Shown here piece after piece: positions 9,089 to 17,686 of a DNA stretch of 64,000 nucleotides (its first letter is position 1; each line of letters opens with the position of its first letter). The translations under genes and the position numbers were made by a program. Source of the stretch: Pseudacidobacterium ailaaui (GTDB lineage Bacteria; Acidobacteriota; Terriglobia; Terriglobales; Acidobacteriaceae); the NCBI RefSeq assembly GCF_000688455.1, contig NZ_JIAL01000001.1, forward strand, positions 186,001-250,000, given 5' to 3'. Under the pieces are notes generated by a model. That model was not told where the DNA came from and searched no databases. It saw only the letters and a program-made list of their open reading frames with translations.

Positions 9089-11988
9089 ACGGGGAGTGCA
9101 TCATTCAGGAACAACAGCTTTGTGGCTGCTGCGAAGGTATCAGCATTGAGACCCCGCAGATCATCAACAACCGTCCTGCTCTTTCAGAGATTGTCTATCG
9201 GACGGGAACATACAGCAGCTTTCGGGCCAGCCTGCTTGCCTCACTTTCAAATCCTGATTATCCGGCCCTGGCCCTGCTGCGTACTCGTAATTCCTCTGAT
9301 TTTTCCATTGCCTTGCTCGATGCATGGGCTGTGGTCTGCGATATTCTCACCTTTTACCAGGAACGCTTTGCCAATGAGGCATATCTGCGTACTGCGATGG
9401 AACAGCGGTCTGTGTTTGAACTGGCCCGCCTTGTAGGATTCGTGCCTTCCCCGGGAGTTGCAGCCTCTGATGTTCTCGCTTTCACGCTGAGTAACACTCC
9501 AGGCTCGCCAGACAATGTGCTTATCCCGGCGGGGACTCGCGTACAAAGTGTTCCAGGTCCCGGTGAAACACCGCAGGTCTTTGAAACGTCGTCAGACCTG
9601 ACTGCCGTCATTGCATGGAATGCACTTCCGGCACAGACTGTTCAACCCTGGGTATTGAACGCGGGCGATACAAGCACCTGGATTGAAGGTACTGCCAACA
9701 ACATTCAAGTTGGCGATGCATTGTTATTTGTGAGCAACGCCGCGGGCACGTCCACATCTCCAAATGTTGGCGATGTGCGTTATATCACCAATGTTTTGAT
9801 TGACGCGAATTCCGGGAAGACACAGATTACATGGAATGCTCCTTTTGACGGCCCTTCTGCTAATTCCGCAGACACTGACTTTGCGAACGCTCTGGACCAA
9901 AATGCATCCGCCATAAGCCTATATGTTTTCCGCAAGAAAGCTGCGCTTTATGGAGTACAGGCACCAGCGATGGCCTTACTGCCAAACGGTAATAACACAG
10001 GAATCGATCCGACCAGGATCAAAGGCTACGTCAGCGGTGGGAGTGACTGGGACTTCACCAAAATCTATAACAACGACGGCCGAATCAATCTCGACGCATC
10101 TTATTCCGGCCTGGATTCAGGACAATGGGTAATTCTCACCGGACTGGGCTATACATCTTTTTTTCAGATCAGTGCTGCGCCGGTTGAGTCCAACCCGAAT
10201 GCTTTCACCCTCAATGCAAAAACAACCCAGCTCACTCTGACTCTGGGTGAGATTCTTACTGGAAACAGGTCGTTCTCAACGCAAACAGTTGTGGGCAAGT
10301 TTGTAAGCGAAACCCGCGACATCACAGCGTATGTCCAGAGTGTACAGTTATCTCCTGCCACGCAACCGCTCATTGCCTGGGACCTCGATAGCAAATACAC
10401 AAAACAAGCCGGAATGCTTACGCCGGTTGAAGGCACAGTTCTTTCGGTCGTCGGAGGGCAACAGATCGCTTCCGGTCAGCCCATTGGGGTCTTCGGAAAA
10501 CGCCTGCGACTGCAGGTAGCCTCAGGCTCAAACGCGATCTTTACCCCGACATATGCAGCAGCAACACTGCAGGTTTCCGACGGACAAATTTTTCTTGTAG
10601 ATAGCTTTCCACCTGCAGTTGACCCTGCCACCGGAAGCTCGCTCTGGAGTGTCATTACTCTCAGCGGCATTCCGGGATCGCTGCTGGCGGACAAGATCAC
10701 TCTGCTTCCTTCTGATGCTGCGGACCCAACTGTAAGTGAGGCGGCACTCGTGCAGACGCCTTCTGTCCAAGGCGACATCACCTCTCTCGCACTTCTACAA
10801 CCTCTTGCGCGCATCTACGACCGCACCACGGTCACGGTGAATGCCAATGCGGTGGATGCAACACATGGCGAAACTGTCCAGGAAATTCTGGGCAATGGTG
10901 ATGCAAGCAACGCTGCGCTTGAATTTACGCTCAAGCAGGTCCCGTTAACCTATGTCTCTGCGCCAAAGGGAAACGGCTCTCAATCCACGCTTCAGGTCTG
11001 GGTAAACAATCTGCAATGGCAAGAAGTCCCGAACCTTCTCTCGTCCGGCCCGGCCGACCGTGTCTTCGTAACTCGCGTAAATGCAGCAGGCAAAGTGGTT
11101 GTGCAGTTTGGAAATGGCGTGAATGGCTCGCGCACGCCAACCGGACAGGCCAACATTCGCGCTGTATATCGCAAAGGAATCGGCAGCGCCGGGATGGTGC
11201 AGGCTGGGAAGCTTTCACAGCCGTTGGACCGCCCGCAGGGCCTCAAGTCTGCCATCAACCCAAGTCCAGCATCCGGAGCGGCCGATCCTGCATCAGCCGA
11301 TGACGCCCGCACCAGCGCGCCACTACCTACGCTCACGCTCAACCGCATCGTCTCGCTTGATGACTACCAGAACTACGCTCTTGCTTTTGCTGGAATTGCG
11401 AAGGCCCTTGCCACATGGACATGGTTCGGCAATACGCGCGGCATCTACCTCACCGTGGCTGGAGAGAATGGCGCAGTGCTTCATCCCGACGACGACGTCA
11501 TTCATCATCTTGTGCAGGCCTTACGCACGCAGGGCAATCCATACGTACCCTTAAAAGTCGTCTCTTATTCGCCAGTACTTTTCCGCTTTGCGGCACAAAT
11601 TCGTGTTGACAGCGACTACTTGTCTTCGCTTGTACTCTCCAATATCTGGCAGAACCTGACAGAGGCATTCTCCTTCAGCACCCGCCAGCTCGGTCAAAAT
11701 GTCGTGGCGAGCGAAATCATCGAGCTGATCCAGCAAACTCCCGGAGTAGTTGCCGTCCAACTTCAGTCGCTCGGCCTGAGCAGCGAACCACTCTCATCCA
11801 TCGTCCCTCCTGTACTCTGCGCCTCTTCACCTGCAATGCGGCTGCGTGTTCCTATTTTCAGATTTCCTTTGCACCGGTTCCCGGCGTCGCAATTTCTGCA
11901 CGCTACCCAGTTCAACCAAACACCGCAGCCCGCGCAGATGTTGCTACTCGATCCAGTAACCTTCAGCAATCTTGGAGTGTGGTCATGA
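9085..11988 (+). CDS. putative baseplate assembly protein J-like 2 (Pvc12-like)
   Basis: A 967-residue protein, ATGA-overlapped with the previous gene. It has IVYRTGTYSSFRASLLASLS then ALLDAWAVVCDILTFYQERF and FELARLVGFVPSPGVAAS, the same N-terminal J-like arrangement as its neighbour, and later FVTRVNAAGKVVVQFGNGVN and IVSLDDYQNYALAFAGIAKA. Between them (about residues 180-600) lies a long beta-rich insertion with many Asn/Ser/Thr, absent from ordinary phage gpJ. It likely forms the outer part of the wedge with the previous protein. The C-terminal tail is Pro/Gln-rich and unlike J domains. Confidence 0.88.
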   Translation: MNGECIIQEQQLCGCCEGISIETPQIINNRPALSEIVYRTGTYSSFRASLLASLSNPDYPALALLRTRNSSDFSIALLDAWAVVCDILTFYQERFANEAYLRTAMEQRSVFELARLVGFVPSPGVAASDVLAFTLSNTPGSPDNVLIPAGTRVQSVPGPGETPQVFETSSDLTAVIAWNALPAQTVQPWVLNAGDTSTWIEGTANNIQVGDALLFVSNAAGTSTSPNVGDVRYITNVLIDANSGKTQITWNAPFDGPSANSADTDFANALDQNASAISLYVFRKKAALYGVQAPAMALLPNGNNTGIDPTRIKGYVSGGSDWDFTKIYNNDGRINLDASYSGLDSGQWVILTGLGYTSFFQISAAPVESNPNAFTLNAKTTQLTLTLGEILTGNRSFSTQTVVGKFVSETRDITAYVQSVQLSPATQPLIAWDLDSKYTKQAGMLTPVEGTVLSVVGGQQIASGQPIGVFGKRLRLQVASGSNAIFTPTYAAATLQVSDGQIFLVDSFPPAVDPATGSSLWSVITLSGIPGSLLADKITLLPSDAADPTVSEAALVQTPSVQGDITSLALLQPLARIYDRTTVTVNANAVDATHGETVQEILGNGDASNAALEFTLKQVPLTYVSAPKGNGSQSTLQVWVNNLQWQEVPNLLSSGPADRVFVTRVNAAGKVVVQFGNGVNGSRTPTGQANIRAVYRKGIGSAGMVQAGKLSQPLDRPQGLKSAINPSPASGAADPASADDARTSAPLPTLTLNRIVSLDDYQNYALAFAGIAKALATWTWFGNTRGIYLTVAGENGAVLHPDDDVIHHLVQALRTQGNPYVPLKVVSYSPVLFRFAAQIRVDSDYLSSLVLSNIWQNLTEAFSFSTRQLGQNVVASEIIELIQQTPGVVAVQLQSLGLSSEPLSSIVPPVLCASSPAMRLRVPIFRFPLHRFPASQFLHATQFNQTPQPAQMLLLDPVTFSNLGVWS

Positions 11989-14219
11989 GCCTTGACGCAG
12001 AGCAACTGTACGCCTTGCTGCCCGCGGTATACCGCACACGCGATGCTGCCGCAGGAGGCCAGCTTCAATCGCTCTTTGCTGTTATGGCGCAGCAGGCTGC
12101 GATCATTGAAGATAACATCGAACAGCTTTACGATGACCAGTTCATCGAGACATGCGCGCCATGGGTGGTCTCCTATATCGGCGACCTCATTGGGTACAAC
12201 TCTATTTATGATGTCGCGGCGGCAAACATTGCTAGCCGCGCGGAGGTTGCCAATACCATAGGCTATCGCCGCCGCAAGGGAACTCTGATTGCGCTGGAAC
12301 AAGTAGCAAAAGACGTATCTGGCCGTGAGTCTGTCGCCGTTGAATACTTCCACCGGCTCATCACCACGGAAAGCATGCGTCACGTGCGATCGCACCACGC
12401 AGCTACCGTCAACCTGCGGTACGAAGACCAAATTGAGAAACTCAACACGGCATTCGACACACAAAGTCGCACAACGGATGTACGCCGCATCGCTCCGCGC
12501 AACCGGGTCGTAAGCGATCCGAACACGACGCCACTTGAGATTGCCCTGCATGGCCCTGGACGCTTTAACATTCCCGATATTGGTATCTGGCTGTGGCGTT
12601 GGCAAAGCTGGCAAATCACCAATGCTGAGGCATTTCCTCTCGGCAAAGGACGCTACATGTTCAGCGCTCTCGGACAGAATATACCGCTTTTTTCGCGACC
12701 CACGGTTCGAGCCTCATTCAGCCGTCTCACCACGCGCATGGATGTGCCGCAACCCGTTACACGACGCGAATTTGGCAAAGATCCCAGGGCCTTTTACGGA
12801 AGCAGCATGGAACTCTTTGCTGATGGCCAACCTTTGCCTCTTTCACAGATTGTCTGCTGCAATCTTTCTGCATGGACTGCTACGCCAGCCGGGAAAATCT
12901 CTATCGATCCGGAACTTGGACGTATCCAGTTCGCCGACGATCTTCTGCGGCCACAATCTCTGCGGCTAAATTACTGCTACGGCTTTCCGGCCCCCTTGGG
13001 TGGTGGGCCGTATGACCGATCCGCCAGCTTGCCCCGCCTCAATCCCATGAAGCTGCCTTTCCTTTGTGTAGTAGGATCACAGGAAACACCAACGCTGGAA
13101 GCAGCCATTGCACTGTGGAACCAGCAGGCACCAGGCACCACGGGGCTTATTATTCTGCCTAATTTTGAGTCCTTCACAATAGACCTGACCGGAACAAATG
13201 CTATCCAGATTCCTGAAGGTGGACAGCTTTCTATAGTAGCGGCGGAAACCCATACTGTTGCTCCACAAGACGTGACCTTTGCCAATTCACGCACTACTCT
13301 GTCTGGAAACATTACAGTCAATGCTGCCTCAACAGGACAGCTCGTCCTGAGTGGCCTCTGGATTGCCGGCCAGCTTTCCATCACAGGCTCGGCTGCAAGT
13401 GTCCAGCTTATGGACTGCACTTTCGTTCCTGGTCTTGCGCTTAACACGGACGGCGAACCCCGGGCCCCGGGCGAACCCAGCATTTTTATTCATGCAGTAA
13501 ACACAATCCTCTCACTCACCCGCTGTATCTCCGGCCCAATTGCTGCTGCCCCCGGCGGATCCACACGAATCTGTTCCAGCATTGTAGACAGCACCTCACC
13601 ATGCTGTGTTGCCTATGCGGGAAGTGACCTCGCCTCCCCTGGCGCAGACCTTCATATCGAAGACAGCACCATCATCGGCAAAGTACATACTCGCACGATG
13701 AGCATGGCATCGAATACCATCTTCTACGCACGGCTTGCACGACGCGACCCGTGGCCTGCACCCATCTGGTGCAGCCGTCAGCAAACCGGCTGCATGCGCT
13801 TCTGCTTTGTTCCTGCGAATTCCATCACCCCGCGCCGCTACAAATGCTTACCCGCCGATGCTGATAGCGAAGCAGCACTCAAACCGCAGTTCATCACGCG
13901 CCGCTATGGCGATCCGTCCTATATGCTCCTTAGCGGCCGAACCCCACTCGCCATCTGGCAAGGCGCAGACAACGGCTCGCAGATTGGCGCGTACAACCAG
14001 ATCCAGGAAACCGAAGCGGTCCGCAATGTGCAGTTGCGTGCCCCTGAGTATCTTCCCTTTGGTCTTGAAAGCGGAATTTTTCTCATTCCCTCTCGTCCGC
14101 TTGCTGAACATCCTCTGCCTCCAACTCCGTCCTATTACGGGCCACAACGCGCCATGACATGTTGCGAAGACGAGGCCGAGGAGCATGGTTTCACAGGTAT
14201 TGGCGCAAATCTGATTTAA
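11985..14219 (+). CDS. tail protein I-like baseplate protein with beta-helix-like C-terminus
   Basis: I place the start at ATG 11985, which overlaps the previous stop (ATGA); a GTG lies two codons upstream. The 744-residue product begins LYALLPAVYRTRDAAAGGQL, then IEQLYDDQFIETCAPWVVSYIGDLIG and IGYRRRKGTLIALEQVAKDV. This is the pattern of phage tail protein I-related domains found after J genes in eCIS loci; in phages gpI docks the fibres. Residues from about 370 to 580 have short strand repeats (TIDLTGTNAIQIPEGGQLS, ATGQLVLSGLWIAGQLSIT and similar) that look like a right-handed beta-helix. The domain is Cys-rich near 515-545. It may present or anchor fibres; this is inferred from phage gpI. 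Confidence 0.82.
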   Translation: MSLDAEQLYALLPAVYRTRDAAAGGQLQSLFAVMAQQAAIIEDNIEQLYDDQFIETCAPWVVSYIGDLIGYNSIYDVAAANIASRAEVANTIGYRRRKGTLIALEQVAKDVSGRESVAVEYFHRLITTESMRHVRSHHAATVNLRYEDQIEKLNTAFDTQSRTTDVRRIAPRNRVVSDPNTTPLEIALHGPGRFNIPDIGIWLWRWQSWQITNAEAFPLGKGRYMFSALGQNIPLFSRPTVRASFSRLTTRMDVPQPVTRREFGKDPRAFYGSSMELFADGQPLPLSQIVCCNLSAWTATPAGKISIDPELGRIQFADDLLRPQSLRLNYCYGFPAPLGGGPYDRSASLPRLNPMKLPFLCVVGSQETPTLEAAIALWNQQAPGTTGLIILPNFESFTIDLTGTNAIQIPEGGQLSIVAAETHTVAPQDVTFANSRTTLSGNITVNAASTGQLVLSGLWIAGQLSITGSAASVQLMDCTFVPGLALNTDGEPRAPGEPSIFIHAVNTILSLTRCISGPIAAAPGGSTRICSSIVDSTSPCCVAYAGSDLASPGADLHIEDSTIIGKVHTRTMSMASNTIFYARLARRDPWPAPIWCSRQQTGCMRFCFVPANSITPRRYKCLPADADSEAALKPQFITRRYGDPSYMLLSGRTPLAIWQGADNGSQIGAYNQIQETEAVRNVQLRAPEYLPFGLESGIFLIPSRPLAEHPLPPTPSYYGPQRAMTCCEDEAEEHGFTGIGANLI

Positions 14220-14233
14220 AGCAGGTGCACGTT

Positions 14234-16747
14234 ATGAAAGGCGACTTCAGCCGTATCCGATTCTCACCCAAGAAGCAGTACACAGCCGTACTCGAGCAGC
14301 AAGGGCGCGTGGCCCTTGACGCCGACTCGAATGAACAGTGCGCCATTCACGACTATCTTCGGCGCACAGAAACCGTTGACGTGATTGGAGACTATGGCGC
14401 CCCAGCCAATGAAGCCGGCTTCGCCATCACCGTGGACAGCTCTACAGGTGAGATCTTAATTGGCACAGGTCGCTACTATGTGCAAGGGTTGCTGTGCGAG
14501 AACAAGGACAGCAGCCTCACCCTGAGCACGCAGCCATTTCTGATAGATCCCAATCTCAACGAAAGCGAGATGCTCACGGAACTGCGCCGCTCCCAGGGAC
14601 AGGCATCCATTCGCATCTTCCTTCAAGTATGGCAACGCCTGGTCACTGCACTTGATGATCCCTGCCTGCGAGAACCTGCTCTCGGGCAGGCTGATACGAC
14701 TGCCCGTCTCCAAACGGTCTGGCGCGTAGTGGCTTCTCTCACCAAGCCGGCTACAAACACGAGTGCCCCATCACTCACTCAACGTGCTCTTTCTCCTGTG
14801 CTCGGGACCGTAGTCGATCGGCCCGTTTCCAGCGTTACGCCTGTTGGAACGCGACCCGTGAGTGTAGGTACAGGCGGAACTGGAGCTGCTACGGGCACAG
14901 CTCCTGTTTCCACCGGTGCAAGTACGGGTACAACCGGAATTCTGCCCATCCATGTGCTTACCTGCTGCGAGCAGATGTACTTTCAAACAGTTGATGCCAG
15001 CACTGGCAAACTCAGCGCACAGACTAGTGGGGGATCTGATACCTGCGGATGTCAGCCCATTCCTGCTGCTGGCTACCGCGGTCTTGAAAACCAACTCTAT
15101 CGCGTTGAAATCCACCATGGCGGTGATGAAACCGCCGCCACGTTCAAATGGTCTCGCGAGAACGGATCTGTTGTTTCCGCTGTTCTTGGTGTTTCCGGCG
15201 CAAACGTACAGGTAGACAGCCTGGGTCCTGACGCAAACCTGGGTTTCCAGCCCAACCAATGGGTTGAAATTTACGATGATACATACCTCTTCGGCCCAAC
15301 ACCCAATCAGCCCGGCAATCTGTATCAGATCCAGAGCATTGACCCGTCCTCCAATTCCATTACGATGTACACCACTGTCTCTCCTGTGGATACGCTCCAC
15401 AACGCGCGCATCCGCCGCTGGGACCAGATGTCCGCCTCTGCCACCTCCAACGGTATTCCTCTTTCTTCCGGAACGTGGCTTGACCTCGAAAATGGCATTC
15501 AGATCAGCTTCGCCGAGGGTACTTATCAATCTGGTGATTACTGGACCATTCCTGCCCGTACTGCCTCAGGCCAGATTGACTGGCCGCCCTGCGACAGCGA
15601 TGGTGCGTTATGGCAGCTTGCAAAAACGGTCCGCGTCCATTCAGCCCATCTTGCCTGTATTCACTGGGACCAGAAAAAAGAAAGCTTCCAGGTAGAAGAT
15701 TGCCGCCGTTTCTTCTCACCATTGACTGCTCTGACCGCTCCGGTCTCTCCGCAGGCGATGCACGTCACTCAAATCAGTTGGACAAACGATGACATCGTCA
15801 CCCTTGACCAGCTTGTCGCCAGCGGCCTCACTGTCACATTGGACGGCAGCCCTTCAGGACCGATCAACAGTGCAAACTTTATCGTCGATTTTGAAATCGC
15901 TGCGCCACCGGCCAATACGGATGCCGCGAAAGAGTTTGCTGCCGTATTTCAAAGGGCGGTATTTGAAGGTGCACCTTCTACCATCCTGCGAGGCATCACC
16001 ATCACAGATTCCCTCATCACGGTGAATAACAATACGGTCCTGTGGCAATTGCCTTATCTTGAATCGGGCTACGCGCAGCGCGTTACGGTCCTGTATCTGA
16101 ATGCGTTGCTGGCTGCTGGAGCCCCTGCCGGATGGTTTGCCCGCGCTCGCGTCCGCCTGATGGGTCGCACTATTTTTTCTGGCAGCACCGGAAACCAGCT
16201 TTTCCTTGATGGCCAGAGCTATGGGCAGGCCGCACTCCGCGCCGATGGGACCACGCCGCGCGTTGATCTGCAGCTGCCTTCAGGAAATGATGAGAAAGCC
16301 AGTGATTTTGAAAGCTGGTTCTATGTGGCCCCGACGTTATTGCTTTCTTCTCTAACGATAAATTACCCCGCTCTTACCGTGACCATTAACTCAAACAACC
16401 AGGTCACGGGCGTAACTTCCAGCACCGCAGCAGGAGTTGCACCACAACCCGTTACACCTCAGGCGACGCTTACCGTCAATTATCCAGCCATCGCCGACAC
16501 CACTGTTTCTCTTGCACTTACGGGAGCCACAGGTGTTGGGACCATTGCGAGCATCCCGTCAACAGTCACAATCAAAAGAAACACAAGCAGTGTCATCATC
16601 CCCATCTCTGTGCTTGGCAATCCCGGGGCCAGCACAACAGAAACCTTCCAGATGACAGCGTCCATCACCTCAGCAATCGGGCAGGCCTTTCAGCAATCGG
16701 TCTCATTTTCTGTAACCGGCGTACAGCCCAACATAGTGATTCAGTAG
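14234..16747 (+). CDS. DUF6519 eCIS-associated protein, possible fibre or decoration
   Basis: An 837-residue protein. I chose ATG 14234 because family members begin close to the motif MKGDFSRIRFSPKKQYTAVL and because the longer frame would run back through the previous gene. The N-terminal motif continues LEQQGRVALDADSNEQ, typical of DUF6519, which is found beside phage-tail-like loci. Residues 172-238 are a Gly/Thr/Ser/Pro-rich low-complexity insert (for example VGTGGTGAATGTAPVSTG). The core then holds GYRGLENQLYRVEIHHGG. The last 130 residues (from 707) form Ser/Thr-rich strands like bacterial Ig domains. No catalytic motif is visible. Placement after tail protein I suggests a fibre or baseplate appendage, which is an inference. 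Confidence 0.8.
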   Translation: MKGDFSRIRFSPKKQYTAVLEQQGRVALDADSNEQCAIHDYLRRTETVDVIGDYGAPANEAGFAITVDSSTGEILIGTGRYYVQGLLCENKDSSLTLSTQPFLIDPNLNESEMLTELRRSQGQASIRIFLQVWQRLVTALDDPCLREPALGQADTTARLQTVWRVVASLTKPATNTSAPSLTQRALSPVLGTVVDRPVSSVTPVGTRPVSVGTGGTGAATGTAPVSTGASTGTTGILPIHVLTCCEQMYFQTVDASTGKLSAQTSGGSDTCGCQPIPAAGYRGLENQLYRVEIHHGGDETAATFKWSRENGSVVSAVLGVSGANVQVDSLGPDANLGFQPNQWVEIYDDTYLFGPTPNQPGNLYQIQSIDPSSNSITMYTTVSPVDTLHNARIRRWDQMSASATSNGIPLSSGTWLDLENGIQISFAEGTYQSGDYWTIPARTASGQIDWPPCDSDGALWQLAKTVRVHSAHLACIHWDQKKESFQVEDCRRFFSPLTALTAPVSPQAMHVTQISWTNDDIVTLDQLVASGLTVTLDGSPSGPINSANFIVDFEIAAPPANTDAAKEFAAVFQRAVFEGAPSTILRGITITDSLITVNNNTVLWQLPYLESGYAQRVTVLYLNALLAAGAPAGWFARARVRLMGRTIFSGSTGNQLFLDGQSYGQAALRADGTTPRVDLQLPSGNDEKASDFESWFYVAPTLLLSSLTINYPALTVTINSNNQVTGVTSSTAAGVAPQPVTPQATLTVNYPAIADTTVSLALTGATGVGTIASIPSTVTIKRNTSSVIIPISVLGNPGASTTETFQMTASITSAIGQAFQQSVSFSVTGVQPNIVIQ

Positions 16748-16765
16748 AGCAAAAGGAATAGAAAC

Positions 16766-17686
16766 ATGCGTGCTGTCTGGTCATTCTGGAGCAAACCCTT
16801 CCTGGCCGCCAAAGGACGGATATGGAAGACGCAGTTTCATCATTTGCTCTCCTGGGGACTCTCACTCCGCCTCGCGCGTAAGCATTATCCCGAAACAGTG
16901 CTTGTCACTGACCGGGCAGGAAAGTCTCTGCTCGTCGACCACCTCGGCCTGACCTTTGCACACGTCTCCACTGAACTGGACCGCCTGCGTCATGCTGATC
17001 CGTCTTTTTGGGCGTTAGGCAAGCTGGTTGCCTATAGCATTCAAGACCAGCCTTTCCTTCACCTGGATACAGACGTGTTTCTCTGGACACGGCTCCCTTC
17101 CTCCATGGAACAGGCCCCGGTTTTCGCGCAATGCCCCGAACAGCACTCCATAGATCAGCATTACAGCCCACGCACCATCGAATGCTTATTCGACCGTCAC
17201 CAGCTATCACTGCCTGCCGAATGGGAATGGTCGCGTTCCCGCTGGGAACGCCATTTCCGTGAAGAAAATTGCGGTATCCTCGGTGGTGTAAACACGGCCT
17301 TCTTGCGCGATTACGCCACAACTGCCTTGAGCCTCATCATGAGCCCGAATCATGCATGCGCCTGGGCTCAAATCCATGAGAAAGATGGATTCAATCAGAT
17401 CCTGGAGCAGTTCTGGCTCTCGGCTTGCCTTGACTATCATCGCTTCATGCCAGACTCAGAATATCCTGGGCTCTATGTGCGTCATCTTTTTCCATCGCTC
17501 GACGTCGCACTACGTCCCGGACAAGCAGAGCGCACCGGATTTACACATCTGCTCGGCGACGCTAAACAAAGCGCCTTTGTTACAAAGCGCCTGGAAGACC
17601 GCATGCTGCATGAAGACCCAGATCTCTACCGCCAATGCGCGCGCTTGGGACAGAACGACCACTCCCACGCATGGAGTCTCTCATGA
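16766..17686 (+). CDS. DUF6734 glycosyltransferase-like protein
   Basis: A 306-residue protein with AAGGA about nine bases before its ATG. I recognise the DUF6734 pattern: an N-terminal segment MRAVWSFWSKPF, then SFWALGKLVAYSIQDQPFLH leading into LDTDVFLW, with the Asp-x-Asp at residues 101-103, and ENCGILGGVNTAFLRDYA near 168. The fold prediction I would make is GT-A-like, since DxD after a hydrophobic strand and a GI-GG motif are usual for nucleotide-sugar-dependent transferases. No activity is known for the family. It lies between DUF6519 and the eCIS-core gene and overlaps the latter by four bases, so it probably acts on, or with, the particle. Confidence 0.8.
   Translation: MRAVWSFWSKPFLAAKGRIWKTQFHHLLSWGLSLRLARKHYPETVLVTDRAGKSLLVDHLGLTFAHVSTELDRLRHADPSFWALGKLVAYSIQDQPFLHLDTDVFLWTRLPSSMEQAPVFAQCPEQHSIDQHYSPRTIECLFDRHQLSLPAEWEWSRSRWERHFREENCGILGGVNTAFLRDYATTALSLIMSPNHACAWAQIHEKDGFNQILEQFWLSACLDYHRFMPDSEYPGLYVRHLFPSLDVALRPGQAERTGFTHLLGDAKQSAFVTKRLEDRMLHEDPDLYRQCARLGQNDHSHAWSLS

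Noticed and set aside
11763..12614. Open frame of 283 codons on the - strand
   Set aside because: It overlaps the ends of two eCIS genes with strong motifs; no promoter, ribosome site or family pattern.
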